From Leucocoprinus leucothites (lineage: Eukaryota; Basidiomycota; Agaricomycetes; Agaricales; Agaricaceae): a DNA stretch of 64,000 nucleotides. Location of the stretch: positions 496,001-560,000 of the forward strand of contig JAACJO010000015.1 of the NCBI GenBank assembly GCA_013368445.1. The letters run 5' to 3'. How positions within the stretch are numbered: the first letter of the stretch is position 1; every line of letters begins with the position of its first letter. Below the pieces are notes generated by a model. It worked only from the letters and a program-made list of their open reading frames with translations, did no database searches and was not told the DNA's origin. Shown here piece by piece: positions 11,870 to 24,500 of the stretch. The translations under genes were made by a program, and so were the position numbers.

Positions 11870-12926
11870 TCATATCTCAGGCTTTTGGGCAGTAAAAACC
11901 AATATTGGCCAATATGTCCCTGGGGTTTCTTCACAAAGTCTCAAGATATCTCTGACGATTGTATCATACTCCTCCTCGCTGCTAACAATACCAAATCCTC
12001 CTTCCTTCATCACTGGTCCTTTAATCCCATTCCAGAAGCCATTAACGGCTTTCGCTCCCACTACACTCGACTCATCCGCCCAGGAAGCACCCATGGGCAT
12101 TCCTCTCTTCTCAATCTTCAGATTCACAAATCCAGCCTGCTCGATCCATTCAGGTAGATGTTTTGTAATGTCTATGATGACATTGCGAGTTTCGAAACAC
12201 AGTTTATCGCGGATTTGGAATGCCTTGTGGTGCGTGACTGCTTCAGACGGGGAGTCGAAGAGATGGTGTCCTTCGAAGAGTTGGATCCAGCCTCCAGGAG
12301 CTAGGACTCGATACATCTCTGACAAGGCTGAGTGCCACTGGGGAGCTTGGAGTGCTGCCATGAGGAGGCGTTGATGAATGAGAGAAATAGTATTGGACCA
12401 GCTCATGGGTAGCGATGTGATGGAGTCGATTGAGAAGGTTGTATTGGATGGAGTCAACGAGGGCGGGGGAAACATGCGGGACGAAATATCAATTCCCCGA
12501 AGGTAGACTGATGGAATCTTGTTATAGATGTCGCGTTCTTTTGCCAGAGAGAGGAGCCAGTGGCCTGAAAGGTATCACAATGCCAACTGGGTTAAGCGTG
12601 AGCTGTTCCAAATATGGCAAAGAAAACGCACCAGAACCCGTTCCACTGTCAAGGACAATGTCCTCGTCTTTGAGGGAAACCGGTGCCCAGATGAGCTTAT
12701 TATCGAAAATCTGAATGATCCCTTGACTCTGGTTGTTAAGACTTGGAATGTCACCGGAATCAGTTAAAGCGCGAAGAAAGGAATTTTAATTGACGGCCTA
12801 CCGTTCTCGCTCTTCTTCGTCAGCTGGTAGTAAGTACTTGTGGTCGTTGGAAAACGTGGAGACATAGTATCTCCTTGACTTCTCAATTTGGGGTTCTCCC
12901 TGGGGTAGGATGTGTGTGAATGTCAT
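11870..12926 (-). CDS. Class I SAM-dependent methyltransferase (intact copy)
   Basis: Three exons: 12926-12802, 12741-12632 and 12564-11870, joined by a 60-nt intron and a 67-nt intron with standard ends. The product is about 309 residues. The N-terminus ends in PADEEERERLN, a usual start for this basidiomycete methyltransferase group. The SAM-binding motif I is IVLDSGTGSGHW, followed by the acidic motif GIDIS, a helix LIHQRLLMAALQ, and MYRVLAPGGWIQLFEGHH. The C-terminus ends TYWPILVFTAQKPEI. Such enzymes are annotated as UMTA/LaeA-like; the methylated substrate is unknown. The neighbouring copy B at 14365-15431 is its tandem paralogue, so this is probably the only functional one of the pair. 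Confidence 0.85.
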
Positions 12927-13194
12927 AGTCGTATCTCTTGAGCGATCGAGCTCACCTACTAGCCCAGATTAAATAGTCCCCAAAACCAAGGTCTGTAGTC
13001 ATCTGTAATTTGCTCACTCAAAACCATCGCAAGCCACCGGTACCGATCAAGACGCACTTCAAGTGAGTTTCTAAATAATCAGCTAATGAACGTGTCTGCC
13101 TAACAAGAGAAAGTAGCAGTCCGATACGGGGTACGAAACAGACGTCACATTGCTAAGTTTAGCCTTGCTCTGGCAGCCGATGACGTGCCGTTGA

Positions 13195-13590
13195 CTTCAA
13201 AAATCTGCACAATAGAAGCTTCAAAGTATAGCCGGTCTTTTAAATTCCCGAATCTCAGCCACTGTCGCGACAAATTGGGATAAACCCGGAACCCTGAATC
13301 AATATTTCTCCCCGGCAGTGAGTTTATTGAGAGGCACTTACCGCAATAATACCTTGACAGAGGGTTCAAACACTATTACATCCAACCTGTGGATAGCTTT
13401 GCACATAAGATAAACAGCTTGAAGGCACTGGAGGGCACTACTAGTTATTGAAAATCAGGAGCAACCATAATCCACGATTCAACATTCAATGTTGAAGCTG
13501 CTGGCAATGACCGCGTCGCGTCAACTGTCATGTACCTTACAGGCTCATGCATCTCACTTCAATCTCCCTGAGGCACTCTGATAACGACAT
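13195..13590. other. Segment present in copy A only
   Basis: The alignment offset between the duplicated blocks drops by about 400 bases across this stretch. It is therefore either an insertion in copy A or a deletion from copy B. It contains no recognisable gene, and I did not see clear terminal inverted repeats or a target-site duplication. Confidence 0.5.
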
Positions 13591-14324
13591 TTACTCAAAC
13601 TCGATCATGTGCTCTGTTCGGTTTCTCAACAAAGGTAATCTCAATACCCCTTATGCCGGCACCTGATTTCCGTGGACCGTGACCATATGTACGTCGATAG
13701 GGGATGATGATCCCGAGCCCTGGGTGCAGGAGGACTTGAATAAAAATGATTACTCACCGGGTTCCGTCAGAAGCGGGCAAGGTACGTAGCAAACTGCTAA
13801 TGACTACTTTTCTCCAATTAGCCCAGGTATCTGATATTATAGCGCATCGACGTTGTGACCAGGCCGCCCACGTTTCCTTGTTACCCTCGCACTGTGTTTT
13901 ATCTTCAGAAGTCTGAAGGGATCGGATGAAGTGGTGTTTACCTCGAAGAAACTCAAAAAGGAGACGAAGCGAATCCTTGATAGGGAGCCTAGTTTAAAGA
14001 CCGTCGAGCTCCAACTTGCGTCCTTATAACACTCGTTTGTAGATTGAAGTTGTCGTGTCCGAGTCTCTATGTAAGGCCCGACAGATACCATAAGGTAAAT
14101 CCAGACCTCAGTGCCAGCATCGAGTTTTACAATGGGATTCGGAGTTCAGGAGGCTGTAAAATAATACCACAAACCAGAGATCATCGACATCATCTACGCA
14201 AAGGCACCCGCCAAAACCTCAGTTGAGTCGAAACTGCATTAACCATTTACACTACCAACAGTGGACTCATCAGAATCACGCACTGTTCTCGGCTCTAGCA
14301 TTTGCACCGCCCACTGTCGGAGAG

Positions 14325-16090
14325 TATCGGGGATTACTACGTGTTATCTAGTCCAACATAACCTTTATATCTCAGGCTTTTGGGCAGTAAAAACCGATAT
14401 TGGCCAATATGTCCCTGGTGTTTCTTCACAAAGTCTCAGGATATCTCCGACGAGTGCATCATACTCCTCCTCGTTGCTAACAAGACCAAATCCTCCTCCC
14501 TTCATCACTGGTCCTTTAATCCCGTTCCAGAAGCCATTAGCGGCTTTCGCTCCCAGTGCACTCGATTCACCTGCCCAAGAGGTACCCAATGGCAATCTCC
14601 TCTTTTCAATCTTCAGATTTACAAATCCAGCCTTCCCAATCCATTCAGGCAAATGGTCCGCGACTTCCATGACGATGTGGCGAGTCTCAGAACACAGTTT
14701 ATCGCGGATTTGGAATATTTTGTGGTGGATTATTGCGTCAGATGGCGAGTCTCAGCGGTGGTGTCCTTCGAAGAGTTGAATCCAACCTCCAGGGGCTAGG
14801 ACTCTATACATCTCGGACAAGGCTGAGTGCCATTGGGGAGCTTGGAGTGCCGCCATGAGGAGGCGTTGGTGGATGAGAGAAATAGTATTGGACCAGTTTG
14901 CGGGTAGAGATGTGATGGAGTTAATTGAGAAGCTTGTGTTGGGTGGAGTCAGTGAAGGTGAGGGAAACATGTGGGATGAAATATCGATTCCCCGAAGGTA
15001 GACCGATGGAATCTTATTGTAGATGTCCCGTTCTTTTGCCAGAGAGAGAAGCCAATGGCCTGAGAGATAATTACAATACAAACAGTGTCAAGCGTGAGCT
15101 GTTCCACCGACGGGATATGACAAAGAAAACGCACCAGAACCTGTTCCACTGTCAAGGACAATGTCCTCGTCTTTGAGGGGAACCGGTGCCCAAATGAGCT
15201 TATTATCGAAAATCTGAATGATCCCTTGGCTTTGGTTGTTAAGACTTGGAATGCCATAGAAATCGGTCAAAGTGTCAGAAGAAAGGGAATTTAATTGATG
15301 GCCTACCGTTCTCGCTCTTCTTCGTCAGCTGGTAGGAAGTACTTGTGGTCGTTGGAAAATGCGGAGACATAGTATCTCCCCAACTCCTCAATTTGAGGTG
15401 CTCCTTGGGGTATAATGTGTGTGGATGCCATAGCTGTATATCTTGAGCGACCGAGCTCGCCCGGATGATATAGTCCTCCAATTAAGAAGCACGACGAGCC
15501 ACGGGTACCGATCAAGACGCACCTCAAGTGACCCTCTGAGTAATAGCTAATGAGTGTGTCTACTTAATGAGAGAAAGCGGCAGTCCGATACGGGATACGG
15601 ACTCACAGAGGCGTGGTTGCTAAGTTTAGCCCTATTCCAGCTGTCGATGACGTGCAGTTGGTGTCAGAGACTCAAGCTCGATCATGTGTTTTGTGCGGTT
15701 TCTCAGCAAAAGTACATTCAGTATACCTCCTGCCGTCATTTGATTTCCATGATCACACACGTCGATAGGAGCTGATAATTCCGGGTTCTGGGCGCAGGAG
15801 GATTTGAATAAGAAACAGTTATTTGTCGAGTTGCGTAAGAAGTGGGTAAGGTACATAGCAGACTGTTTACGACTAGTTTTCTCCAATTAGCCCAGGAATC
15901 TGATAATATAGCGCATAGGCGTTATGATCGGATCGTCTAGTCTCCTTGTTACCCTTGCTTTGTCATTTATTTTTTCAGAAGAGATCGGATGAAGTGGTAC
16001 CCGCCCCGAAGAAAGTAAAAAAGAGGGGACGAAGCGAGTCCTTGATAACGAATTCACGGACCTGATCTTCGGAGGGAACCTAGTTTAAAG
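14325..16090. repeat. Segmental duplication, copy B
   Basis: This is the second copy of the block at 11830-14020, in direct orientation, carrying the broken methyltransferase gene and its upstream flank. The shared flank runs to about 16090 (TAGTTTAAAGAGTGTCGG against TAGTTTAAAGACCGTCGA near 13990). Copy B lacks the roughly 400 bases found at 13195-13590. Confidence 0.75.
14365..15431 (-). pseudogene. SAM-dependent methyltransferase, nonsense-truncated paralogue
   Basis: The layout is the same as the intact copy at 11870-12926. The start is at 15431 (MASTHIIPQGAPQ), with the same first intron, motif I VLDSGTGSG, GIDIS and VLAPGGWIQLFEGHH. At 14752-14754 the codon that is TTC (Phe) in the intact copy is TGA in the same frame, so translation ends just after EGHHR. 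Downstream the frame stays open and conserved to TYWPISVFTAQKPEI at 14365. This shows that decay is limited to the single stop plus missense changes. The truncated product would keep the SAM-binding core but lose about 130 C-terminal residues. I call it a recent pseudogene; selenocysteine or readthrough is not expected in fungi. Confidence 0.8.
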
Positions 16091-16402
16091 AGTGTCGGAT
16101 GTTTAAGAGAAGAGCGTAGATCGGAGATCACTGATACCAAGGCATCCGCCGGAGCCATAGAGCTCCTGGCTTCTGAGGAGGTCCCTCAGTGGGTCTTAAC
16201 ACAGAGCCGGCGGGGAAGTGGAAGCTTAACACAAGAGAAGCGCCAATCCTCTCGAGGCGTGCGACGGAACTAAAAATAGAAAGCTCATTAGCATTTCAGG
16301 CTGTGCTGCTGTTGCCTTACCCCAGCTTACCCCAGATCCAGCCCTTGTCCAGTCCCCTGCGTTTACAGCAACCGTGCATATTCTCACAACTCGGCAACAG
16401 CA

Positions 16403-17439
16403 ATGTTGACTTTAGATGGAATGTCGATCAGTATTCGAGTGGATGGGGTGGATATTCCGGAGTTCACCGTGGAGAGAGATTTGGAGAGGAAGCGGGTATC
16501 CTGTTGGGTTCCGTCTCAGGTGGATAAGGTTCGTCTGTGGAGACTTATTATATTGATTTCTTGTTGGGTTGATGTGTGATTTTTGCAGGAGTTTGAGGTG
16601 GTTGTTAATAGCGGGACTCGGGCCCGAGGCCCGTGGGCAGCTGATGTTGTTGCGGATGGGGCACGGGCATATAACCCTATTTTCTTGATGGACCAGTCGT
16701 GCAATGTCGGTTATTATCAGAAGTCGGCGACGGTGAAGCGGCCGTTTGCGTTTTCTAAGCTTGAATTAGTCGGTGCGTGGTTTTATCTTTGGGGGTTTGT
16801 CTGCTTGTTCAAAGCTTCGGCGTTTTACTATTAGATGATGATGCGCTTCTTAACTCTTCTCAAGGAACTCGTATTGGGGAGATTGAGATTTCATGTTACA
16901 CCGTTGAGGTTACGAATTCGTATTATAAGCCGGAATACAACACTTCTTTTGTGGATAATAGTAAAGTCCATGAGAAGTCGAAGAAAGGACTTTCAGAGCA
17001 CGTCGGGTATGTGGAATGTCACGGTGCTTGTGCTTTCTAGAAATCATTACTAACGTTTTGATTTATGGTAGGTTTAAGAAGGAAGTCCAAGGGAATCCGT
17101 GTAAGTTTTATAATGCCCGGAATTTGGAGTATATTGGGACATTTGTGTTTCGTTATCGACCTCTTGGTATGTGATCACTCTGCAGTGGTCTACGTGATAT
17201 TCGAATGGGGAACTAAACAACTATTAGCTTATCTGCAGGCTCAGGGTCTTGCACCGGCTCCAGGACAGGTTGTACCGGCGGCCAACTCTCAGCCTCGTCC
17301 CCCTATTCCTGTCATAAACTTGGCGAAACCGGGAAAAAGTTCCCCTCTTAAACGCAAACCGGATCCGGCTCCTGTGAACGATTCGGATGGTTCTCAGCAG
17401 AAGAAGAAGGTTAAAGTGGAAATCATCGACCTGACGTGA
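16403..17439 (+). CDS. DUF7918-type protein
   Basis: Five exons (16403-16528, 16589-16772, 16835-17006, 17072-17166, 17228-17439) join in frame to about 262 residues. The protein begins MLTLDGMSISIRVDGVDIPE and has CWVPSQVDKEFEVVV, the opening usually seen in the DUF7918 family, which is abundant in mushroom fungi and has no known function. The middle is a beta-rich domain with EIEISCYTVEVTNSYYKP and YIGTFVFRYRPL. The C-terminus is LQAQGLAPAPGQ, then a Pro-rich linker and a basic KRKPDPAP...KKKVKVEIIDLT tail, which could act as a nuclear localisation signal. The last residues resemble a SUMO-interacting motif (VEIIDL). Introns are 60-65 nt, one with a good CTAAC-type branch site (about 17050). 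Confidence 0.8.
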
Positions 17440-18505
17440 GATGGAATGATTATTTGTGTTGGACATCCCTTGTATATTACTTGAGCCGGAGCCCTAGTCA
17501 TTGGTATATTTCGTGTTTTTTGAATTTCTTGGTATGGTCATGTAGTAGGACTTATCGCCGGGCAGGTCCCTGCGACTGTCCTTTTTTTAGCTTCTATCTA
17601 TCTAATTATTTGTGCTGTATGTGTTCGGGGACTGGAGTGGTCGCATGTGAACTAAACAAGATCTTGTTGTTTCCGGACGTTCGGTATATTGTTGGGCCCG
17701 GTTTTGAATTGAATAGATGGCTAAGAGAATCGACGATGTCAAAGCGGGTTAGTGGTCAGGATAAGTGGTGCATTTTGTAGTTAAAAAATAGCACCCAAGG
17801 GCATTGTTCCAGGTTTAAGAGCTCTTTTAAGACTCGTCGGAAGGATAAAGCTGATGGTCTTTTTGTACTGGCTAACGCTTAATAGGCTAGTCTTTATGAC
17901 TCGGCGCTCGTGGAAGGAAACGGTTGAGTATTAAAGGAATTTCGAGAGTTCTGCATTTGAAGATTATATCAATCCGCCGCCTGCGAACAAAGACTATGAT
18001 ATCATCTACGTCCTGACTGCTGTCATGTTCCCAGCTTCTACCGTTCTCACCGTTCCGCCGTAAGGCAACCCGTGCCCCCAGGCTGGTTCAGCTTGTACTA
18101 CACGGTGCCAAGGTGAGCTTCGTGCATCAATTTGATTTGTTCGGCTTGTGCGTTGATCTGATTTTGGTGGATATGATCAGCTTCATGTGAAGATTTCAAT
18201 GGCATAGGACTTCGGTTAAGGATTGATTGTAGTCAGTGTGATTCTGCTTGTGCTGGTGGGGTGTGTCTTGGTTTCCTCTGTCGGAGGATTAACTGATGAG
18301 CCCGTTTAGACAAAGTTTGTGGGAGATTGAAGATGTTCTAGTAGAGGGTACATGTATCATTTGTGATAGCGCGGGAAAGAAATGCCGAATACAGTACACT
18401 CGGAGCAGAAGAATATATTTTGATGGGAGTGATGTGTTGATCGGAAAAGGCTAGAGTGACAACGGAAAGGGTTGCCTTGATTCATACAGGACATCCTCTA
18501 GGACG
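17440..18505. other. Intergenic stretch upstream of CCH1
   Basis: There is no coding frame with recognisable motifs. It probably holds the CCH1 promoter and 5' UTR (possibly with a 5' UTR intron, since GTGAGC follows near 18113). I cannot place a transcription start. Confidence 0.4.
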
Positions 18506-21500
18506 ATGGAACCCTACCTTCACAAACCAAACTCTTCCTCCTCCGCCGTAGACCTCACAGGAACTGGTCTTTCCGCACCTCCATCTCCCGTAGCGCTCGA
18601 GCCATCTGACAGCCGAGCATCATTATCTCGTCGACGCAGCTGGTCGCATAGACGAGGTGTCGTCGAACCTGGACAAGACCCCTTAGGACTCAATCTGGCG
18701 CCAGACACGTCGTCTCAAGTAGTGCATTCTGCTCCTGTGAATAGTGAAGACCCATTTCTTGATTCACCAACGGAGGAGCGCGCACTGAGAAGGTATCCGT
18801 ATACTGCGGATGCAGCGGCAGGGGGGTATGATAGGCGGACGTTTGACTCGTCGCAGTCGACGGCGTCGTTGATGGTAGGAGAGGATGATGCAGCAGCGCA
18901 TTTGACGAGAAAGATGTCGAGGAGTAGGGCGGAGGATTCAGAGGTGTGGGCGGATGGTGATCCAGAGGGGTCTGTGGGTGGAAGTGCTGCTGGTGTGAAG
19001 AGGAGGACGCTGAGATATAGCGTGTCACCGTCGCCATTGAAGAAAACTGGCTCTGCGTTCCGGGATATGTCGAGGAATATTCGGAGGGTATCGTTGAGAG
19101 TGGTGAATCTGGCTGGGAATGGGTTGGAGAATCAGATCAAGCTTGGAGACGGAGATGAGGAACCGGGGAAGAGGGAGGAAGACGAAGACGAAGAGGAGGA
19201 GATTCCTGACCTATCCAAAGTGATTCCAATTCGTGGACGGACGCTCGGCTTTTTGGGTCGCGAGAGCAAGCTCAGATTGACTTTGTATCGTGTGCTCGTA
19301 TATTCGTGCGTGGTTTCTTTACTCTTTTATGGTGCCATGCTGATAGATCGTGTAGATGGACTGAACCGATTATTCTGTTACTTATTGTACTGAACGCTGT
19401 CGTACTGACTATCCAAGCCTTTCCTTCACTCACACTCCCCTCAGACAACTCGACGCCTCCTCGTGTTAAAGGATACTTTCATACCTGGGAAGATTGGGCG
19501 TTGTTCGGTTTATTCTGTGTATTCACGTACGTACTCTCCCCTTTCATTCGGTTTTTGCTAATGGCGTAATTAGCCTCGAGGCGTTTGCACGAATATGCGT
19601 CACTGGATTTCTTTTCGACCCTGAGATCAAGATGTCTTCGCTATTTTCGTCATCTGCGGCTCCGTTATCAAGACAGACTTCGCTTTCTAGGGCACAGAGT
19701 ATTACACAGCGGATACGGCGTGTTCAAGACACACTGCTTCGACCTTTTGCATTACATTCACGGACATCTTTTCCTTTACACGATTCTGCCACGTCTTCAT
19801 CCCAGCCACCGCATCTCCAATCACAATCACAACCTCCAACAAACCCCACCGACACCGTAACCGAAAAAATCCTCAACACCATCCAAACTGCACAATCCAC
19901 CATCCGCGACGCACCCTCCAACTCCAACACCTTTCTCTCTCTCGCCCTCCGTTCCGACAACACCGACCCTTACACCTCCCTTTTCGTCTCAGTGTCAAAC
20001 ATTTACATGAAAAGACGAGGAGGGGGTTACCTTATTTGAGACAAAGTTGGAATAGGATTGATTTTGTTGCGATTGTGAGTTTTTGGATTGTGGTTGTGTT
20101 GGCTGTTACGGGTGTGGAGAGGGGGCGATATCATGTGGGTGTGTTTAGGGCTATGAGTGTTATTAGGACTGCTAGGTTGTTGACTGTGACTAGTGGAACT
20201 ACTGTGAGTGGTTGTTGGTTTTTTTGTGGGGTTTTTTTTTGATGGGTTTTGGGTGCAGACGATTATGCATTCGTTGAAGACGGCAAGACCGCTCCTTACA
20301 AGTGTAGCTTACTTTGTACTATTCGCGATGGTTCTATTTTCGTACGTCCCCTCTCTCCCTCCATATCAAAATCTAACCCATCCTCCTACAGAATCATCGG
20401 CGTTCAATCATTCAAAGGTTCCCTCCGCCGCTCCTGCGTTCTCCTCGCAACAAATGGTGAACCCGATATCGTGCTGGAAGGAAAATTCTGCGGGGGGTAT
20501 ATTGACCCAGGTACGATGGATAAGGTGGGATGGCAGATGTTGAGTGGGGGGAATAGTAATTCGACAAAGGGGTATATATGTCCTTTGGGTTTGGTTTGTA
20601 GGGTGCGTGTATTTCTGTGGTTTTTTAGTGGGGGTTTTTGAGTTGACGCTTTACGTAGGAGGGAGAGAATCCGCAGGATAGTATTGAGAGTTTTGATGCG
20701 ATTTGGTATTCGGCTTTGCAGGTTGCTATTACTGCTACTGCGAATGGGGTGAGCACTTGTTAAATCCACACATACGTGCATATATGCTAACTAAAGTGGG
20801 TTTTAACAGTGGGCGCCATTGATGTATGCTATGGTCGACTCTGAATTCTTCGTCTCGTGTTTCTTTTTCATTCTGTGCATCCTTGTGCTCAATTTCTGGT
20901 TGATGAACCTGTTCGTGGCGGTTATTACGAATACGTTTGCTGCGATTCGGTCGGAGACGAAGAAGAGTGCTTTTGGTGCTGCTCCGTGGGTGCTGTTCGA
21001 TATTCAGGGCGTTCTCGATACTTATCTATCTATCTAGGCTGATACCCAACCAAGACGATTCAGATGAACCCTGGGACAATCCCTCCCACTCTTCCCCTCA
21101 TCACTCCTCCAACACCCGCAACACCCGCCCTCACAACCGCCAAAACTGGGCCAAAATCATTATCTCACACACCCGATGGTGTTTCGTCCTCCTCGCACTC
21201 ACCTCTCTCTCCCTGCAAGCCTCACGCCAAGTCGACCTCTCACCCACACACGCCTCCATCATGTATTACGGTGAACTCGGAATCACGATTGCATTTGATG
21301 TTGAGATTATTCTGCGTGTGATTGCGAGTTTTCCGGATTGGAGGGCTTTTTGGAGGAGTGGGAGGAATTTGTTGGATTTGGTGTTGGCTGTTGGCTGTTC
21401 TGTGATTCAGGTGCCGGTGGTGGTTGAGGGAGGGAGGAGGCTTGGGGAGGGGGGAGGGGGGTTGTATGAGTGGTTTACGATTTTGCAGTTGATGAGGTTT

Positions 21501-24500
21501 TATAGAGTGATTTTGGAGATTCCGAGGATGAAGCCGTTATTGGTGCGTTTCTCTGCTCTCTGCTTGTCCTCATCACTAAATGGTACTACAGCTCGCAGTA
21601 TTCGGAAACCTATACGGTTTAACCAACATGTCGCTTTTCCTCATTCTCATCAACTACATCTCTGCACTTGTCGCTGTTCAATTGCTGCGAGGGGATTATA
21701 CTGCTGATGGCGCGACGACGTTTGGTGGATTGTGGAATTCGTTTTTAGCGGTGTGGCAGGTGTTTTCGTCGGAGAATTGGACGGATGTGTTGTATGGTGC
21801 TGCGAGTGTGGAGAGGGAGTTGGGGCAGGCGGTGGTGGTGATTGTGTTTTTTGTGTCTTGGGAGTTGTTTGCGAATTGTACGTGCCTCTCCCTTCCTTCC
21901 TTCCTACTCACGCTCACACCTTTTTAATGCATACAGTTATTGTTCTGCAAATGTTCATTGCGGTCATCAATGAGAATTTTGATGTAGCTGAAGAAGCGAA
22001 AAAATCGAAACAGGCAACGACATTTTGGGCTACGCAAAAGGCTCGTGAGGAGGGAAAACCAAGTTGGATGAGGGTGTTGAATCCTTATAGATGGTTTAGG
22101 GCGGCCCCGGTGACGGTGAGAGTGGATGAGTTGCCTAGTGGGTTGGTGTTGCCGATGCAGAAGAGTTTGGTTAGTGGTGGGAGTGGTGCGTATGGTGTGT
22201 ATGAGAGTGGTGGTGTTGCGAATGCGGCTGGGAGTGGGAGTGGGGGTAATACGGGGGAGGATAGGAGGAATGGGGTGATGTGAGGGATGGACAGGGAGAG
22301 CAGCTATTGGGTGGGGGTCGGAGTGGGAGGTCAAAGGCGAGTGGACTTGTGAGTCTACAATTGGTTTTTTTGTTTTGGTGATTTGGTGGCTGATGGGTTG
22401 GTTGTTAGATGAAGCTTAGTTCGAAGAGGTGGAAGCCGGGGCATTATTCTACGAGATCGTTGAATGCGCTGGAGAAGTTGTTTACTGGGACATCGAGGAC
22501 GGATGATATTCCGTTGACGACGCTTAGACATGCGAGGCAGCATCCTCAGCCGTCGGAGTCGGAGGTTGGGTCGCATGTCCAGGAGGAAGTTGAGCGTCAC
22601 CTGTGAGTGTTTATTTTTCCTGAGGGGCTCTTGTGTTGATTCCGTGTTGGTGTGTAGGGAGCTTTTGTCACTGGTCAGCCCTGAACAGAATGCGATGGAC
22701 GACGTGGAAGACGAGATCAATGAACGAAGGGCTCAAAAGGCCGATTTCATCCGCGATCATCCCTCGTATGATAAAGTTTTCTGGTTCATCTCGCAGAAGA
22801 ACTGGATCCGCAAGTGGTGTCAGAAAGTCGTCCAGCCTGCGAGGGGAGATCGTATCTACGGGGAACCTTACTCGCCTATCGCGCATCCGATATTCCAACT
22901 CGTCATCTTACTCACTGTCATTGGCGGGATCGTTGTTGAAAGCATCGCCACGCCCATTTATCGACGGAAATTTTACCTTGATAATGGGTTCATCCGTGGT
23001 TCATGGTTTGATATTGCTGAATCGACATTTGGGTTGGCCTTGTTTGTGGAGTTTATGATCAAGGTTGTTGCGGATGGGTTTGTCTGGACGCCGAATGCGT
23101 ATTTGCGGAGTATATGGAATGTTTTGGATTTTGCGATTATGGTGGGGATTATTGTGAATGTGACGACGGGGTTGATTTTTGTGGGTGGGTTGAGTAGGTT
23201 GACGAGGTCGTTGAAGGCGTTGAGAGCGTTGAGGCTGATTACTTTAATTGATCGTATGCGGAATACGTTTCAGAGTCTCATTCTCGAGGGTGCGCTTCGA
23301 ATACTGGACGCTGCGGTTCTGGCGATATTGTACATGATCCCTTACGCTGTGTGGGGTCTCAACATCTTTGCGGGCAAATTTCGGCAATGCAATGATGGGG
23401 AGATGAAGAACGTATCAGAGTGTGTGGGGGTGTATACGAGTTCGGCGGTGGTGGATGAGGGAGATGCATTTGGGTTTTTGGTGCCGAGAGTATGGGATAA
23501 TCCGTCGCCGTCAACGACGTTTTCGTTTGATTCGTTTAGGGCGAGTTTGTTGATTTTGTTTGAGATTGTGTCGTTGGAGGGGTGGACGGATGTGATGTAT
23601 GCTGCGACGGCGTTGACGGGGAGGGATCAGCAGCCGCGAACGAATGCATCGCAGGCGAATGCGATTTTCTTTTTGATTTATAATTTGTTGGGTGGTGTGG
23701 TGATTTTGACGGTTTTCGTCAGGTGTGTTTTTTTTATCTCCCCTTACTTGGTTTTAAGTGCTAATGTCTATGCTTTGTAGTATTATTATTGGGAATTTTA
23801 GTGCCAAGACTGGGATGGCTTTTTTAACGCAACCGCAGCGGGAGTGGATTGACCTGCAGAAGCTTTTCAGGAGGCAGAAACCGTCGAAGAGGCCGCTGAG
23901 GAGACCGACGTGGAAGATTAGGGGGTGGTGTTATGATAGGGCGGTACAGAAGCATGGGTGGTGGTCGAGGTCGATGACGGCTCTGTTTTTGTTGCATATC
24001 TTTGCACTTATGTGGGTGGTTGATCGTTTGTGCGTTGGATTAGTGGGGACTGATGGTGTTTGCTAGGACTCAAACGTTTTCTAATAAGACCATCGCTGAG
24101 GAGATACGCAGTAAGTCATTTTCTGTTTCAATATTGATGTTTATGCTGATCTTAGCACATGCTAGATGACTTCTTTTTGGCCCTCACGTTCATTTATATC
24201 ATCGATGTTGTTGTCAGGTGGTACGGAGTCGGGTGGAGAAGCTTCCGCGCCAATGGGTGGAATTTGTTTGATATTGTGATCGCTTTTGGAAGCTTCTTGA
24301 CTACGCTCGTGGTGCGCTTTGGGTCCACGAGTTTTGCGATTCAGCAGTTGCAAAAGCTGTTCCTCGTCAGTATTGCGTTCAAGCTCGTGCAAAGGACGAA
24401 TAGCTTGAATATGCTGTTCAAGACTGCTGTGTATGTCGAGGTTTCTATGTTTCGTGAGTTTCGTAAGCTGACTTTTTTTTTACTCAGGTCGAGTTTGCCT

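Larger units (their letters stand above)
11830..14020. repeat. Segmental duplication, copy A
   Basis: This block matches 14325-16090 in the same orientation. The methyltransferase gene (11870-12926 against 14365-15431) sits at an offset of about 2.5 kb. The upstream flank matches at the same offset near 13047-13190 (GATCAAGACGCAC..., CAGTCCGATACGGGG...). It matches again near 13600 at an offset of about 2.08 kb (CTCGATCATGTGC...). Copy A therefore holds about 400 extra bases at roughly 13195-13590 that copy B lacks. The divergence is clearly visible by eye, so the event is not very recent. Confidence 0.8.

Noticed and set aside
18690..19037. 115-codon minus-strand frame inside the CCH1 first exon
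   Set aside because: Shadow of the biased CCH1 N-terminal coding sequence; no independent signal.
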